Positions 1 through 5,404 are shown, counted from the stretch's first letter. The stretch is 7,172 bases of DNA from an uncultured Anaerotruncus sp. (GCF_902490045.1 NZ_CABUCJ010000116.1:1-7172); one strand, 5' to 3'. The notes: a model not told the origin generated them from the sequence alone. Numbers and translations are program-made.

Positions 1-21
1 CAGCCCCCTGCGGTTTCTTTC

Positions 22-93
22 CCCTATTTCTTGTCCGTACAAGAAATAGGGTCGCTGTCGGTCGACTACCGACAAGCCCTCCGACCTCTGGGC
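22..93. repeat. Run of three inverted repeats (hairpins) at the left edge
   Basis: Three hairpins follow each other closely. The first has 13-bp perfect arms (22-34 and 39-51) around CCGT. The second has 7-bp arms (56-62 and 68-74) around a 5-base loop. The third is GCCC/GGGC (76-79 and 90-93). None is followed directly by a T-run on either strand, so they are not simple terminators. I see no credible coding sequence across 1-147. The block could be the 3' part of a structured RNA that ends at the 116-149 terminator, or an extragenic palindromic repeat. I do not recognise a family, and the left side is cut by the window. Confidence 0.45.
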
Positions 94-117
94 GGAAAAT
101 CCAAGCGGAAAATCCAA
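92..117. repeat. 13-bp perfect tandem direct repeat
   Basis: GCGGAAAATCCAA occurs at 92-104 and again immediately at 105-117 with no mismatch. It sits between the hairpin run and the terminator and looks like a slippage duplication. No function is evident. Confidence 0.8.
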
Positions 118-149
118 AAAGAAGCCGTCCGGAAGGACGGCTTCTTTTT
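116..149 (-). terminator. Bidirectional Rho-independent terminator
   Basis: The 10-bp G/C-rich arms 121-130 and 135-144 enclose a GGAA loop. They are flanked by AAAAA on the left and TTTTT on the right, so both strands end in a U-run. On the minus strand it terminates the HAD phosphatase, whose TAA stop overlaps the T-run. On the plus strand it could end whatever enters from the left of the window. Confidence 0.85.
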
Positions 150-789
150 ATTCTGTTTCATTCAGTTCCGCATACCGATTGATGAACCGGTCGGCGAGGG
201 CGCGGATGCGGGGTTCATCCCCGGCGGCGGAGCGGTCGGCGATCGCGACGACGCGAAAGCCCGCGGCCTTGGCGGTTTCCACGGCGTAAAGCGCATCCTC
301 AAAGACGACGACCTCCCCGCGGGGAAGTCCCAGCCGTTCGCAGGCGCGCTCATAGATTACGGGCAAATGCTTGCCCGCGCCCACCTCGGTGCAGGTGAGC
401 AGGAACGCAAAGCGGTCGAGCAGGCCGACCCGCTTGAGCGCGGCCTCCGCGAGATAGCGGTCGGTGGCGGTGGCCACGCACATGCGCACCCCGGCGCGGG
501 AGAGGCGTTCGACGAAGGAAAGGATGTCCGCCTTAGGCGGAATCCGGTGGAAGTAGCTCTCCTCCATGACCTCGTTGATGCCGTCCATCACGTCCTGCGC
601 GGTGCCGGGGATGCCGAACCGTTCGCGCAGATAATCGGCGGTCTGGACCATGCTGAGGTCCTTCAGGGCTTCGTAGAGCCCCGGGGGAGGGCAGACGCCC
701 CGCTTCATGAGGAAGCGGTCGGCGGAGTCGCTCCAGGCGGGCATGGAATCGAGCAGGGTACCGTCCATATCAAAGATTGCGCCTTGCAT
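148..789 (-). CDS. HAD-superfamily phosphatase (beta-phosphoglucomutase / phosphoglycolate phosphatase-like)
   Basis: This 213-residue cytosolic hydrolase carries all four HAD motifs. Motif I is DMDGT at residues 7-11 (Asp7 nucleophile, Asp9 acid/base). Motif II is the Thr in VATATD (about 107). Motif III is Lys140. Motif IV is the acidic pair E164-D165 that binds Mg2+. An alpha-helical C1-type cap lies between motifs I and II (about residues 15-90), as in the beta-phosphoglucomutase / phosphoglycolate phosphatase subgroup (family knowledge). The length is typical. I chose the ATG at 789 because DMDGT then sits at the N-terminus and AGGAGG lies 5 bases upstream. The open frame continues upstream to 1239 but that extension has no family match and crosses a terminator. 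The gene is monocistronic, with its own promoter and the 116-149 terminator. Substrate cannot be told from sequence; a sugar phosphate or phosphoglycolate is likely. Confidence 0.9.
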   Translation of the reverse strand: MQGAIFDMDGTLLDSMPAWSDSADRFLMKRGVCPPPGLYEALKDLSMVQTADYLRERFGIPGTAQDVMDGINEVMEESYFHRIPPKADILSFVERLSRAGVRMCVATATDRYLAEAALKRVGLLDRFAFLLTCTEVGAGKHLPVIYERACERLGLPRGEVVVFEDALYAVETAKAAGFRVVAIADRSAAGDEPRIRALADRFINRYAELNETE

Positions 790-824
790 GAAAACCTCCT
801 TGGCCGGGTGAATTTTCCGTAGCC

Positions 825-853
825 ATTCTACCGCGTTTCGTGAAAAAATGCAA
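825..853 (-). promoter_or_regulatory. Sigma-A promoter for the HAD phosphatase
   Basis: On the minus strand TTGCAT (853-848) and TAGAAT (830-825) are separated by 17 bases. The -10 matches consensus at 5/6 positions and the -35 at 3/6. Transcription would start near 818, giving a leader of about 30 bases before the ATG at 789. It lies just past the terminator of the preceding glycosyltransferase gene, as expected for a separate unit. Confidence 0.55.
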
Positions 854-856
854 ACC

Positions 857-902
857 AAAGAAATCCATCCCCCGGCGGGCGTGCCGGGGGATGGATTTCT
901 TT
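857..902 (-). terminator. Terminator of the glycosyltransferase / sigK unit
   Basis: A perfect 20-bp stem (857-876 with 883-902) has a 6-base loop. On the minus strand it begins at the TGA stop of the glycosyltransferase gene and is followed by T-rich sequence. It is the longest stem in the window. Confidence 0.85.
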
Positions 903-1975
903 CAGGAGCCCAGAGCGGCGAAATAGAGCTTGTTGCGCAGGTAGGAGGGGTCGTCGGGCTTATACTTCCCGGCGCGGTCGTTGTATTCGGCGGCGCGGGC
1001 GCGTTCGCCCAGCCGGTCGTAGCAGACGCACAGCTGGATGCAGGGCAGGTAGCCGTAGCAGTCGGGGCTGACGAAAGCGCCCGAACGGTCGTCGCGTTCG
1101 CGGGAGAGCGCGAGCTCATACCAGAAGGCCGCCTCCCGGTAGCGCGCGCGGTCGAGAAAATGCTTCCCGATGTCGCAGCAGACCTCTGCGCGCGGCGTAT
1201 CGTACTCAAGTGCGCGCAGCAGCGCGGAAAGCGCCGCACGCGGCTCTTTCATCGCGTAGCGGCACCAGGAGAGGTGGCGGCAGGCCTCGATGTTGTTTTC
1301 GATCCAGCCGTGTCCCCCGTCCAGAAACGCCTCAAACACGCGGACGGCGTCGGCATAGCGGCTGTGGTAGTAGAGCTCGCGCGCGTAGTAGAACTGGTCG
1401 CGCGGCGCGAGCTCTCCCTGTGCGGCGAGCTGCTTTTCGTAGATGCGCAGGTTGCGCGCCGGGTCGGAGGGACGCAGCTTGCGGTGGGTAACGGCGGCGT
1501 CCCCGTAAACGACGACGCCCGAGGGGGTGATCGCCTCATGCACTGCTCCCGCCCAGCGGTAATCGGGGCTGTTGCGGACGATCCGTTCGCGGTAGTAGGA
1601 GAGGGCGGGCTTGCCGTCCGCGTCGAACGCCGTGTTGTAGCGGAGCATGACGACGTCGGCGGCGGGGTCGAGGGTGCGTTTGAGCTCGAGCAGCGCGCCG
1701 CAGTCTGCTTCCAGAAGGACGTCGTCCGCGTCGAGCCACATGCAGTATTCCATCTCCGCCTTGGAGAAGGAAAAATTCCGCGCGGCGGAAAAATCGTCGG
1801 TCCACGCGAAGTCATAGACCTTGTCGGTATACCGCCGCGCGATCTCCCTGGTCGCGTCGGCGGAGCCGGTGTCCACAATGATGATCTCGTCCGCCGCGTC
1901 CGCCGCGCTTTCGAGGCAGCGGGCGAGGACGTCCTCCTCGTCCTTGACGATCATGCACAGGCTGATGGTGATCAT
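902..1975 (-). CDS. Family-2 glycosyltransferase with C-terminal TPR-like repeats
   Basis: This 357-residue protein has no signal peptide or membrane segment. Residues 1-150 form a GT-A fold glycosyltransferase-2 domain. The start reads ISLCMIVKDEE, the nucleotide-sugar region has IVDTGSADAT (33-42), and the metal-binding DXD-like motif is LDADD (81-85). WAGAVHE (141-147) is a conserved acceptor-side motif of this subgroup. Residues about 190-345 are helical, with repeated aromatic/Ala helices typical of tetratricopeptide repeats. Family-2 enzymes with TPR tails in Firmicutes glycosylate peptides or surface polymers (family knowledge; SunS is a related example). The acceptor here is unknown, and no RiPP precursor gene is seen nearby. 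The ATG at 1975 has AAAGGAG about 7 bases upstream. The start is 39 bases downstream of sigK with no terminator between, so late mother-cell expression and a spore-coat role are possible but inferred. Confidence 0.88.
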   Translation of the reverse strand: MITISLCMIVKDEEDVLARCLESAADAADEIIIVDTGSADATREIARRYTDKVYDFAWTDDFSAARNFSFSKAEMEYCMWLDADDVLLEADCGALLELKRTLDPAADVVMLRYNTAFDADGKPALSYYRERIVRNSPDYRWAGAVHEAITPSGVVVYGDAAVTHRKLRPSDPARNLRIYEKQLAAQGELAPRDQFYYARELYYHSRYADAVRVFEAFLDGGHGWIENNIEACRHLSWCRYAMKEPRAALSALLRALEYDTPRAEVCCDIGKHFLDRARYREAAFWYELALSRERDDRSGAFVSPDCYGYLPCIQLCVCYDRLGERARAAEYNDRAGKYKPDDPSYLRNKLYFAALGS

Positions 1976-2014
1976 GGAACTCTCCTTTACAGGTTTTGCC
2001 GCCCGAACGGCGCG

Positions 2015-2710
2015 TCAGAGAAATGCGCCCTCCCGTTCAAAGCGGGTGCGAAGCGTCCCGATCGCCTTCTTTTCAATACGCGAGACATAGGAGCGGGAAA
2101 TCTCAAGCTTTTTGGCGACCTCCCGCTGGGTGAGCGGGCGGGTGCCCCCAAGGCCGTAGCGCATGACGATGATCTGCCGCTCCCGCTCGTCGAGGCAGCA
2201 GGCGATAAAATCATAGAGCTGCTCCGACTTGATGTGCAGATCGATGCAGTCGATGATGTTATCCTCCTCCGACATAATATCGCCGAGCGTCAGGGAGTTC
2301 CCGTCCTTGTCGGTGTCGATCGGGTCGCTTATGTAGACGTCCTGCGCGGACTTCTTCTTATTGCGGAAGTGCATCAGCACCTCGTTTTCGATGCAGCGGG
2401 AGGCGTAGGTTGCAAAGCGGGTCCCCTTGTCGGAGTTGAAGGTGGAGACCGCCTTGATCAGCCCGATCGTCCCGATCGAGATCAGGTCGTCCTGGTCCTT
2501 GAAGGTGCTGTAATACTTCTTGATGATGTGCGCCACAAGGCGCAGGTTGTGTTCGATCAGGCGGGCTTTGGCGCTTTCGTCCCCGGCGGCGATCCGCTCG
2601 AGGCATTCGCGTTCCTCCTTGGCGGAGAGGGGGCGGGGGAAGGACCCGGTACCGGTGACATGCAGGGCGAAATAGAGCAGGTTGCACAGGGCGGCGAACA
2701 TCGAAAACAA
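2015..2710 (-). CDS. sigK: RNA polymerase sporulation sigma factor SigK (pro-sigma-K)
   Basis: This 231-residue sigma-70 family factor directs late mother-cell genes (spore coat, mother-cell lysis) in endospore formers. Region 2 spans about residues 50-120, including DLISIGTIGLIKAV and CIENEVLMHFRN. Region 4 spans about 168-227, with the DNA-binding helix-turn-helix at 194-215 (TQREVAKKLEISRSYVSRIE). These blocks and the FPRPL motif at 24-28 match my memory of SigK rather than SigE. Residues 1 to about 18 are a hydrophobic pro-sequence, which in Bacillus is removed at the membrane by SpoIVFB. The reading frame is continuous, with no skin-type interruption. I chose TTG at 2710: AGGAGG lies 7 bases upstream, whereas the in-frame ATG at 2701 would be 16 bases away. 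The first three residues therefore depend on this choice. The glycosyltransferase gene follows in the same direction. Confidence 0.95.
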   Translation of the reverse strand: MFSMFAALCNLLYFALHVTGTGSFPRPLSAKEERECLERIAAGDESAKARLIEHNLRLVAHIIKKYYSTFKDQDDLISIGTIGLIKAVSTFNSDKGTRFATYASRCIENEVLMHFRNKKKSAQDVYISDPIDTDKDGNSLTLGDIMSEEDNIIDCIDLHIKSEQLYDFIACCLDERERQIIVMRYGLGGTRPLTQREVAKKLEISRSYVSRIEKKAIGTLRTRFEREGAFL

Positions 2711-2716
2711 GGAAAG

Positions 2717-2723
2717 ACCTCCT
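2717..2723 (-). promoter_or_regulatory. Ribosome binding site that sets the sigK TTG start
   Basis: The minus strand reads AGGAGGT here. Six bases separate it from TTG (2710-2708) but fifteen from the next in-frame ATG (2701-2699). Spacing therefore favours TTG initiation. Confidence 0.7.
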
Positions 2724-2794
2724 CGGCCGGAACCCGGCGGATTTGAGAATCAGGCGCAAAAGAAAACGCACCATGCAAGACATGGCACGATTCA

Positions 2795-2821
2795 TCTATA
2801 TGCCGCAGGGCCTCGTCCCGT
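2795..2821 (-). promoter_or_regulatory. Weak candidate sporulation (SigE/SigK-type) promoter for sigK
   Basis: On the minus strand AC (2821-2820) is followed after 17 bases by CATATAGA (2802-2795). SigK promoters usually read AC, 16-17 bases, then CATAnnnTA. SigE -10 elements resemble CATACAAT. The match is partial: CATA and the spacing fit, but the 3' part of the -10 does not. No good sigma-A promoter is visible upstream of sigK, which is why this is listed. Confidence 0.22.
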
Positions 2822-2867
2822 GCAAGTCCGGCTGCGGGGAGGGAACCGGCTGCCCTTGGAAAAGCGG

Positions 2868-2896
2868 TTGAAAACACGACGGAAACAGGATATAAT
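2868..2896 (+). promoter_or_regulatory. Strong sigma-A promoter for the tautomerase gene
   Basis: TTGAAA (2868-2873) and TATAAT (2891-2896) are separated by exactly 17 bases. The -10 is perfect and the -35 matches 5/6. Transcription would start near 2903, leaving a short leader with GGGAGG before the ATG at 2931. Confidence 0.85.
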
Positions 2897-2930
2897 AAGC
2901 GCGGAAAAAAGATTTGAGGGAGGAATCACA

Positions 2931-3275
2931 ATGCCCTGCATCCAGACAAAGGTAAACGTCACGCTCACCCCGGAAAAGGAAGAGGCGATCAAGCAAAAAT
3001 TCGGGCGGGCGATCACGGCCATCCCGGGCAAGACGGAAAACTGGCTGATGTGCACGTTCGAGGACGGCTGCCGCATGTATTTCCGCGGGGAGGCCGGCGT
3101 GCCGATGGCTTTCGTGGAGGTCAAGGTGTACGGCAAAGCGCCCGCGTCCGCCTTCGACAGGCTGACCGGGGAGATCACCGGCATCCTGCGCGACGAGCTG
3201 GGTATCGCCCCCGACCACGTCTACGTCAAATATGAAGAGGCGGCCAACTGGGGCTGGAACGGCGCGAACTTTTAG
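2931..3275 (+). CDS. MIF / phenylpyruvate-tautomerase family protein
   Basis: This 114-residue protein has the normal length of the MIF branch of the tautomerase superfamily. Members are trimers that use an N-terminal proline, exposed after Met removal, as catalytic base in keto-enol tautomerisation, for example of phenylpyruvate. Pro2 is present, Lys34 is the candidate for the conserved substrate-binding Lys (K32 in MIF), and Tyr98 corresponds to MIF Tyr95. The C-terminal block IAPDHVYVKY...NWGWNGANF aligns clearly with the MIF end (ISPDRVYINY...VGWNNSTF). Two differences stand out. The position equal to MIF Asn97 is Lys100, and the MIF CxxC motif is absent. The start is ATG with GGGAGG about 7 bases upstream. 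The gene is a single-gene unit between its own promoter and terminator, divergent from sigK. The physiological substrate is unknown. Confidence 0.9.
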   Translation: MPCIQTKVNVTLTPEKEEAIKQKFGRAITAIPGKTENWLMCTFEDGCRMYFRGEAGVPMAFVEVKVYGKAPASAFDRLTGEITGILRDELGIAPDHVYVKYEEAANWGWNGANF

Positions 3276-3282
3276 CGCCGCG

Positions 3283-3314
3283 AAAAGGGCGGGGAGCGTG
3301 CTCCCCGCCCTTTT
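3283..3314 (+). terminator. Rho-independent terminator after the tautomerase gene
   Basis: A near-continuous stem pairs 3283-3296 with 3301-3314 around a CGTG loop. It begins with AAAA and ends with TTTT, eight bases past the stop codon. The A-run/T-run symmetry would make it work in both directions. Confidence 0.88.
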
Positions 3315-3324
3315 GCCGCGCGCC

Positions 3325-3353
3325 TTTTCATCGGCGGGAATATGTGGTATACT
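3325..3353 (+). promoter_or_regulatory. Extended -10 promoter for the DUF1294 - phosphofructokinase unit
   Basis: TTTTCA (3325-3330, 4/6) and TATACT (3348-3353, 5/6) are 17 bases apart. TG at 3345-3346 supplies an extended -10. The start point near 3360 leaves a leader of about 30 bases before the ATG at 3389. Confidence 0.7.
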
Positions 3354-3388
3354 GATTCTGCGAGGATTCCGAATGAAAGGATGAGCGG

Positions 3389-3658
3389 ATGGGAACCGTT
3401 TTGATATGGGCGCTTATCGCGGTCAACGCCGCGGGCCTGCTGGCCTGCGGGCTCGACAAGTGGAAGGCGAAGCGCGGCGCGTGGCGCATTCCCGAGAAAA
3501 CGCTCTTTTTCTTCGCCGTGATCGGCGGGGGCTGGGGCGTGTGGGCCGGCATGTACCTTTTCCGGCACAAGACGCGCCGCTGGTACTTTGTGGTTGGGAT
3601 TCCGGCGATCACGCTGGCGGAATACGGGCTGCTCGCGTGGGCGCTGCTGGTTCGGTAA
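3389..3658 (+). CDS. DUF1294 small integral membrane protein
   Basis: This 89-residue membrane protein has three predicted transmembrane segments at about residues 4-21, 37-56 and 66-87. The soluble loop after the first helix carries DKWKAKRGAWRIPEKTL (23-39). The second helix is followed by GMYLFRHKTRRWYF (54-67). The D-K...R-I-P-E...G-G...R-H-K-T pattern is the DUF1294 family signature; no biochemical function is established for the family as far as I know. The ATG at 3389 has AAAGG 8 bases upstream, and the nearby ATG at 3381 is out of frame. It is the first gene of a unit with the phosphofructokinase, which starts 32 bases after the TAA. Confidence 0.88.
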   Translation: MGTVLIWALIAVNAAGLLACGLDKWKAKRGAWRIPEKTLFFFAVIGGGWGVWAGMYLFRHKTRRWYFVVGIPAITLAEYGLLAWALLVR

Positions 3659-3690
3659 TCGGCCGGGTTTTGCGTAAGGAGGAAAAGGAA

Positions 3691-4764
3691 ATGGCAAAAA
3701 GAGTGGGAATTTTAACGGCGGGCGGAGATTGTCCGGGACTGAACGCGACCATCCGCGGGGTGGCCAAGGCGCTTTACCAGAAGATGCCGGACGTTGAGAT
3801 CGTCGGCGTGGTCGACGGCTTCAAGGGACTCATCAAGGGCGAATACCATGAGATGAAGCAGTCTGATTTTTCCGGCATCCTGACGCGCGGCGGCACCATC
3901 CTCGGCACGGCGCGCACCCCCTACAAAAACATGAAGATCGTCGAGAACGACGTGGACAAGGTTGCCGAGATGAAGGGCAACTACAAAAAGATGAAGCTCG
4001 ACTGCCTCTTCGTCCTAGGCGGCAACGGCACCCACAAGACGGCCAACCTGCTCTCCGAGGAGGGGCTCAACATCATCGGCCTGCCCAAGACGATCGACAA
4101 CGACATCTGGGGCACCGACGTGACCTTCGGGTTCCACACCGCCGTGGGAATCGGCACCGAGGTGGTCGACCGCATCCATACGACCGCGAGCAGCCACAAG
4201 CGGGTCATGGTCATCGAGATCATGGGCAACAAGGCGGGCTGGCTCACCCTCTACACGGGCGTTGCGGGCGGCGCCGACGTCATCCTCATCCCCGAGATCC
4301 CCTACGATATCAAAAAGGTCGTCAAGGCGATCGAGCGGCGTGCGGCGACCGGCCGGGGGTTCTCGATCGTGGTGGTCGCGGAGGGCGCGTTCGACGCCGA
4401 CGAGGCCAAAATGAAAAAGAAGGAGCGCGCCGAAAAACGCGCCGCCGAGGGGATTACGACGGCGTCCGCGCGCATTATGCGCCAGATCGAGGGAAGCTCC
4501 GGCTTTGAGACGCGCATGGTCGTTCCGGGTCACTTCATCCGGGGCGGCGAGCCGTCCGCCTACGACCGGGTGCTGGCCTCCCAGTTCGGCGTTTACGGCG
4601 CGGAGCTCTTCAGCCGCGGCATCTTCGGCGTGACCGTCGCGCAGCAGAACAACGAGATCGTCCACAACCGCCTGTCCGACGTGGCCGGAAAGACAAAATT
4701 CGTCCCGGTCAACGACCAGATGATTTTTACAGCGCGCAGCCTGGGTATTTCCTTCGGCGATTAG
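3691..4764 (+). CDS. pfkA: 6-phosphofructokinase (ATP- or PPi-dependent)
   Basis: This 357-residue cytosolic enzyme converts fructose 6-phosphate to fructose 1,6-bisphosphate in glycolysis. Family blocks occur in order: donor loop LTAGGDCPGLN (8-18), RGGTILGTAR (66-75), GGNGT (110-114), the catalytic PKTIDND (132-138, Asp136 as base), EIMGNKAG (176-183) and the sugar-phosphate block GHFIRGGEPSAYDR (280-293). The donor determinants are mixed. The E. coli Asp103-Gly104 pair is Asn112-Gly113 here, and E. coli Gly124 is Lys133. Known PPi enzymes usually have Asp at 104 and Lys at 124, while classic ATP enzymes have Gly at both, so the donor cannot be assigned from sequence. The length exceeds the roughly 320 residues of classic bacterial PfkA. 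The ATG at 3691 follows TAAGGAGG with 8-base spacing. An upstream in-frame extension to 3406 overlaps the DUF1294 gene and is rejected. Confidence 0.95.
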   Translation: MAKRVGILTAGGDCPGLNATIRGVAKALYQKMPDVEIVGVVDGFKGLIKGEYHEMKQSDFSGILTRGGTILGTARTPYKNMKIVENDVDKVAEMKGNYKKMKLDCLFVLGGNGTHKTANLLSEEGLNIIGLPKTIDNDIWGTDVTFGFHTAVGIGTEVVDRIHTTASSHKRVMVIEIMGNKAGWLTLYTGVAGGADVILIPEIPYDIKKVVKAIERRAATGRGFSIVVVAEGAFDADEAKMKKKERAEKRAAEGITTASARIMRQIEGSSGFETRMVVPGHFIRGGEPSAYDRVLASQFGVYGAELFSRGIFGVTVAQQNNEIVHNRLSDVAGKTKFVPVNDQMIFTARSLGISFGD

Positions 4765-4775
4765 GGAATACCATA

Positions 4776-4797
4776 GGCGGGAGGATTTCCTCCCGCC
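4776..4797 (+). terminator. Probable terminator after phosphofructokinase
   Basis: GGCGGGAGG pairs with CCTCCCGCC around a 4-base ATTT turn, beginning 11 bases past the TAG stop. No T-run follows directly. The nearest, TTTTTT, is at 4822-4827, so efficiency is uncertain. Confidence 0.5.
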
Positions 4798-4849
4798 CGC
4801 GTCTGGATTTTCCCGCCGTTCTTTTTTCAAGATTCTTCCCCGAATCCTA

Positions 4850-4878
4850 TTGACAAAAACGGCGGGAACGATTATAAT
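4850..4878 (+). promoter_or_regulatory. Perfect-consensus sigma-A promoter of the tRNA operon
   Basis: TTGACA (4850-4855) and TATAAT (4873-4878) match consensus at all 12 positions with a 17-base spacer. The start point lies near 4885, about 28 bases before tRNA-Asp. The leader would be removed by RNase P. Confidence 0.93.
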
Positions 4879-4912
4879 AAATATCGCGCTGTTCGGGAAG
4901 AGCGGCGCAGAT

Positions 4913-4989
4913 GGCCCGGTAGTTCAGTTGGTTAGAACGCTAGCCTGTCACGCTAGAGGTCGTGGGTTCGAGCCCCATCCGGGTCGCCA
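4913..4989 (+). tRNA. tRNA-Asp (anticodon GUC)
   Basis: A 77-base cloverleaf with CCA encoded. The acceptor arms GGCCCGG and CCGGGTC pair (one G-T), with G as discriminator. The anticodon loop CTGTCAC gives GUC. The T-arm has the usual GGTTCGAGCC. It is the first gene of a three-tRNA transcript. Confidence 0.97.
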
Positions 4990-4993
4990 GTTT

Positions 4994-5069
<76 letters not shown>

Positions 5070-5072
5070 AAC

Positions 5073-5148
5073 GCGGGTTTAGCTCATTTGGCAGAGCGCC
5101 ACCTTGCCAAGGTGGAGGTAGCGAGTTCGAGCCTCGTAACCCGCTCCA
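5073..5148 (+). tRNA. tRNA-Gly (anticodon GCC)
   Basis: A 76-base cloverleaf with CCA encoded. The acceptor GCGGGTT pairs with AACCCGC, with T as discriminator. The anticodon loop TTGCCAA gives GCC. It lies three bases after tRNA-Phe and is the last member of the operon before a terminator. Confidence 0.97.
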
Positions 5149-5150
5149 AC

Positions 5151-5189
5151 AAAAAGAGGCCGGGAATGGAAACTTCACGCCTCTTTTTT
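5151..5189 (+). terminator. Terminator of the Asp-Phe-Gly tRNA operon
   Basis: AAAAAGAGGC (5151-5160) pairs with GCCTCTTTTT (5179-5188) across an 18-base loop, ending in a T-run. It begins two bases after the CCA of tRNA-Gly. The loop is longer than usual. Confidence 0.75.
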
Positions 5190-5197
5190 CATATACT
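5167..5197 (+). promoter_or_regulatory. Candidate promoter for tRNA-Cys
   Basis: TATACT (5192-5197, 5/6) lies 15 bases before tRNA-Cys. The best -35 is TGGAAA (5167-5172, 4/6) at a poor 19-base spacing, inside the preceding terminator loop. If the terminator is efficient, tRNA-Cys needs some promoter here. The alternative is read-through from the upstream operon. Confidence 0.35.
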
Positions 5198-5210
5198 GCG
5201 GTATATGAAA
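5187..5210. repeat. 24-bp perfect palindrome upstream of tRNA-Cys
   Basis: TTTCATATAC (5187-5196) and GTATATGAAA (5201-5210) are perfect inverted arms around TGCG. They overlap the T-run of the preceding terminator and the candidate -10 of tRNA-Cys, ending three bases before the tRNA. It could be an operator, a second hairpin aiding termination, or an RNA-processing signal. Confidence 0.8.
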
Positions 5211-5212
5211 GC

Positions 5213-5287
5213 GGCGCCGTAGCCAAGCGGTAAGGCAGAGGTCTGCAAAACCTTCATTCACCGGTCCGATTCCGGTCGGCGCCTCCA
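5213..5287 (+). tRNA. tRNA-Cys (anticodon GCA)
   Basis: A 75-base cloverleaf with CCA encoded. The acceptor GGCGCCG pairs with CGGCGCC, with T as discriminator. The anticodon loop CTGCAAA gives GCA. The D-arm is GCC/GGC and the T-arm is CCGGT/ACCGG-type around TCCGATT. Its 3' half from the anticodon loop onward (5242-5287) is repeated exactly at 5354-5399. Confidence 0.96.
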
Positions 5288-5292
5288 AAGAC

Positions 5293-5325
5293 AAAGGTCC
5301 CGCTGCGAAAGCAGCGGGACCTTTT
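5293..5325 (+). terminator. Terminator after tRNA-Cys (copy 1)
   Basis: A 14-bp perfect stem (5293-5306 with 5311-5324) is capped by a GAAA tetraloop and ends in TTTT. It lies five bases after the tRNA CCA and belongs to the segment that is duplicated downstream. Confidence 0.9.
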
Positions 5326-5353
5326 GCGCATCCTCGGCGTGGGAAGCAAAAAA

Positions 5354-5399
5354 TCTGCAAAACCTTCATTCACCGGTCCGATTCCGGTCGGCGCCTCCA
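5354..5399 (+). pseudogene. Truncated tRNA-Cys relic (3' half only)
   Basis: These 46 bases are identical to 5242-5287 of tRNA-Cys. They run from within the anticodon loop through the anticodon 3' strand, T-arm, acceptor 3' strand and CCA. No 5' half (acceptor 5' strand, D-arm) precedes it; the upstream bases are an unrelated A-rich junction. It cannot form a cloverleaf and cannot be a functional tRNA. With its downstream terminator copy it forms a near-perfect direct repeat of about 100 bases, offset by 112. Confidence 0.95.
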
Positions 5400-5404
5400 A
5401 AGAG

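Noticed and set aside
31..822. A 263-codon plus-strand frame opposite the HAD phosphatase
   Set aside because: It is antisense to a gene with all four HAD motifs, crosses the 116-149 terminator and has low-complexity Gly/Ala/Asp content.
790..1239. N-terminal extension of the HAD phosphatase
   Set aside because: The extension overlaps the glycosyltransferase gene in another frame and runs through the 857-902 terminator. The ATG at 789 has a good ribosome binding site and puts motif I at the N-terminus.
848..2746. A 632-codon plus-strand open frame opposite the glycosyltransferase and sigK genes
   Set aside because: It is an antisense shadow of two well-supported genes in GC-rich DNA. It has no family motif, begins inside a terminator hairpin and lacks a ribosome binding site.
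2771..2785. CCATG-CAAGA-CATGG inverted repeat in the sigK upstream region
   Set aside because: The arms are only 5 bp and do not extend. Such short repeats are expected by chance, although it does lie in the sigK leader.
3406..3690. Upstream extension of the phosphofructokinase frame
   Set aside because: It overlaps the DUF1294 gene out of frame and encodes an Arg-rich stretch. TAAGGAGG at 3675-3682 marks the ATG at 3691.
4015..4830. A 271-codon minus-strand frame opposite phosphofructokinase
   Set aside because: It is an antisense shadow rich in Asp, His, Arg and Val with no recognisable domain, and phosphofructokinase on the other strand is certain.
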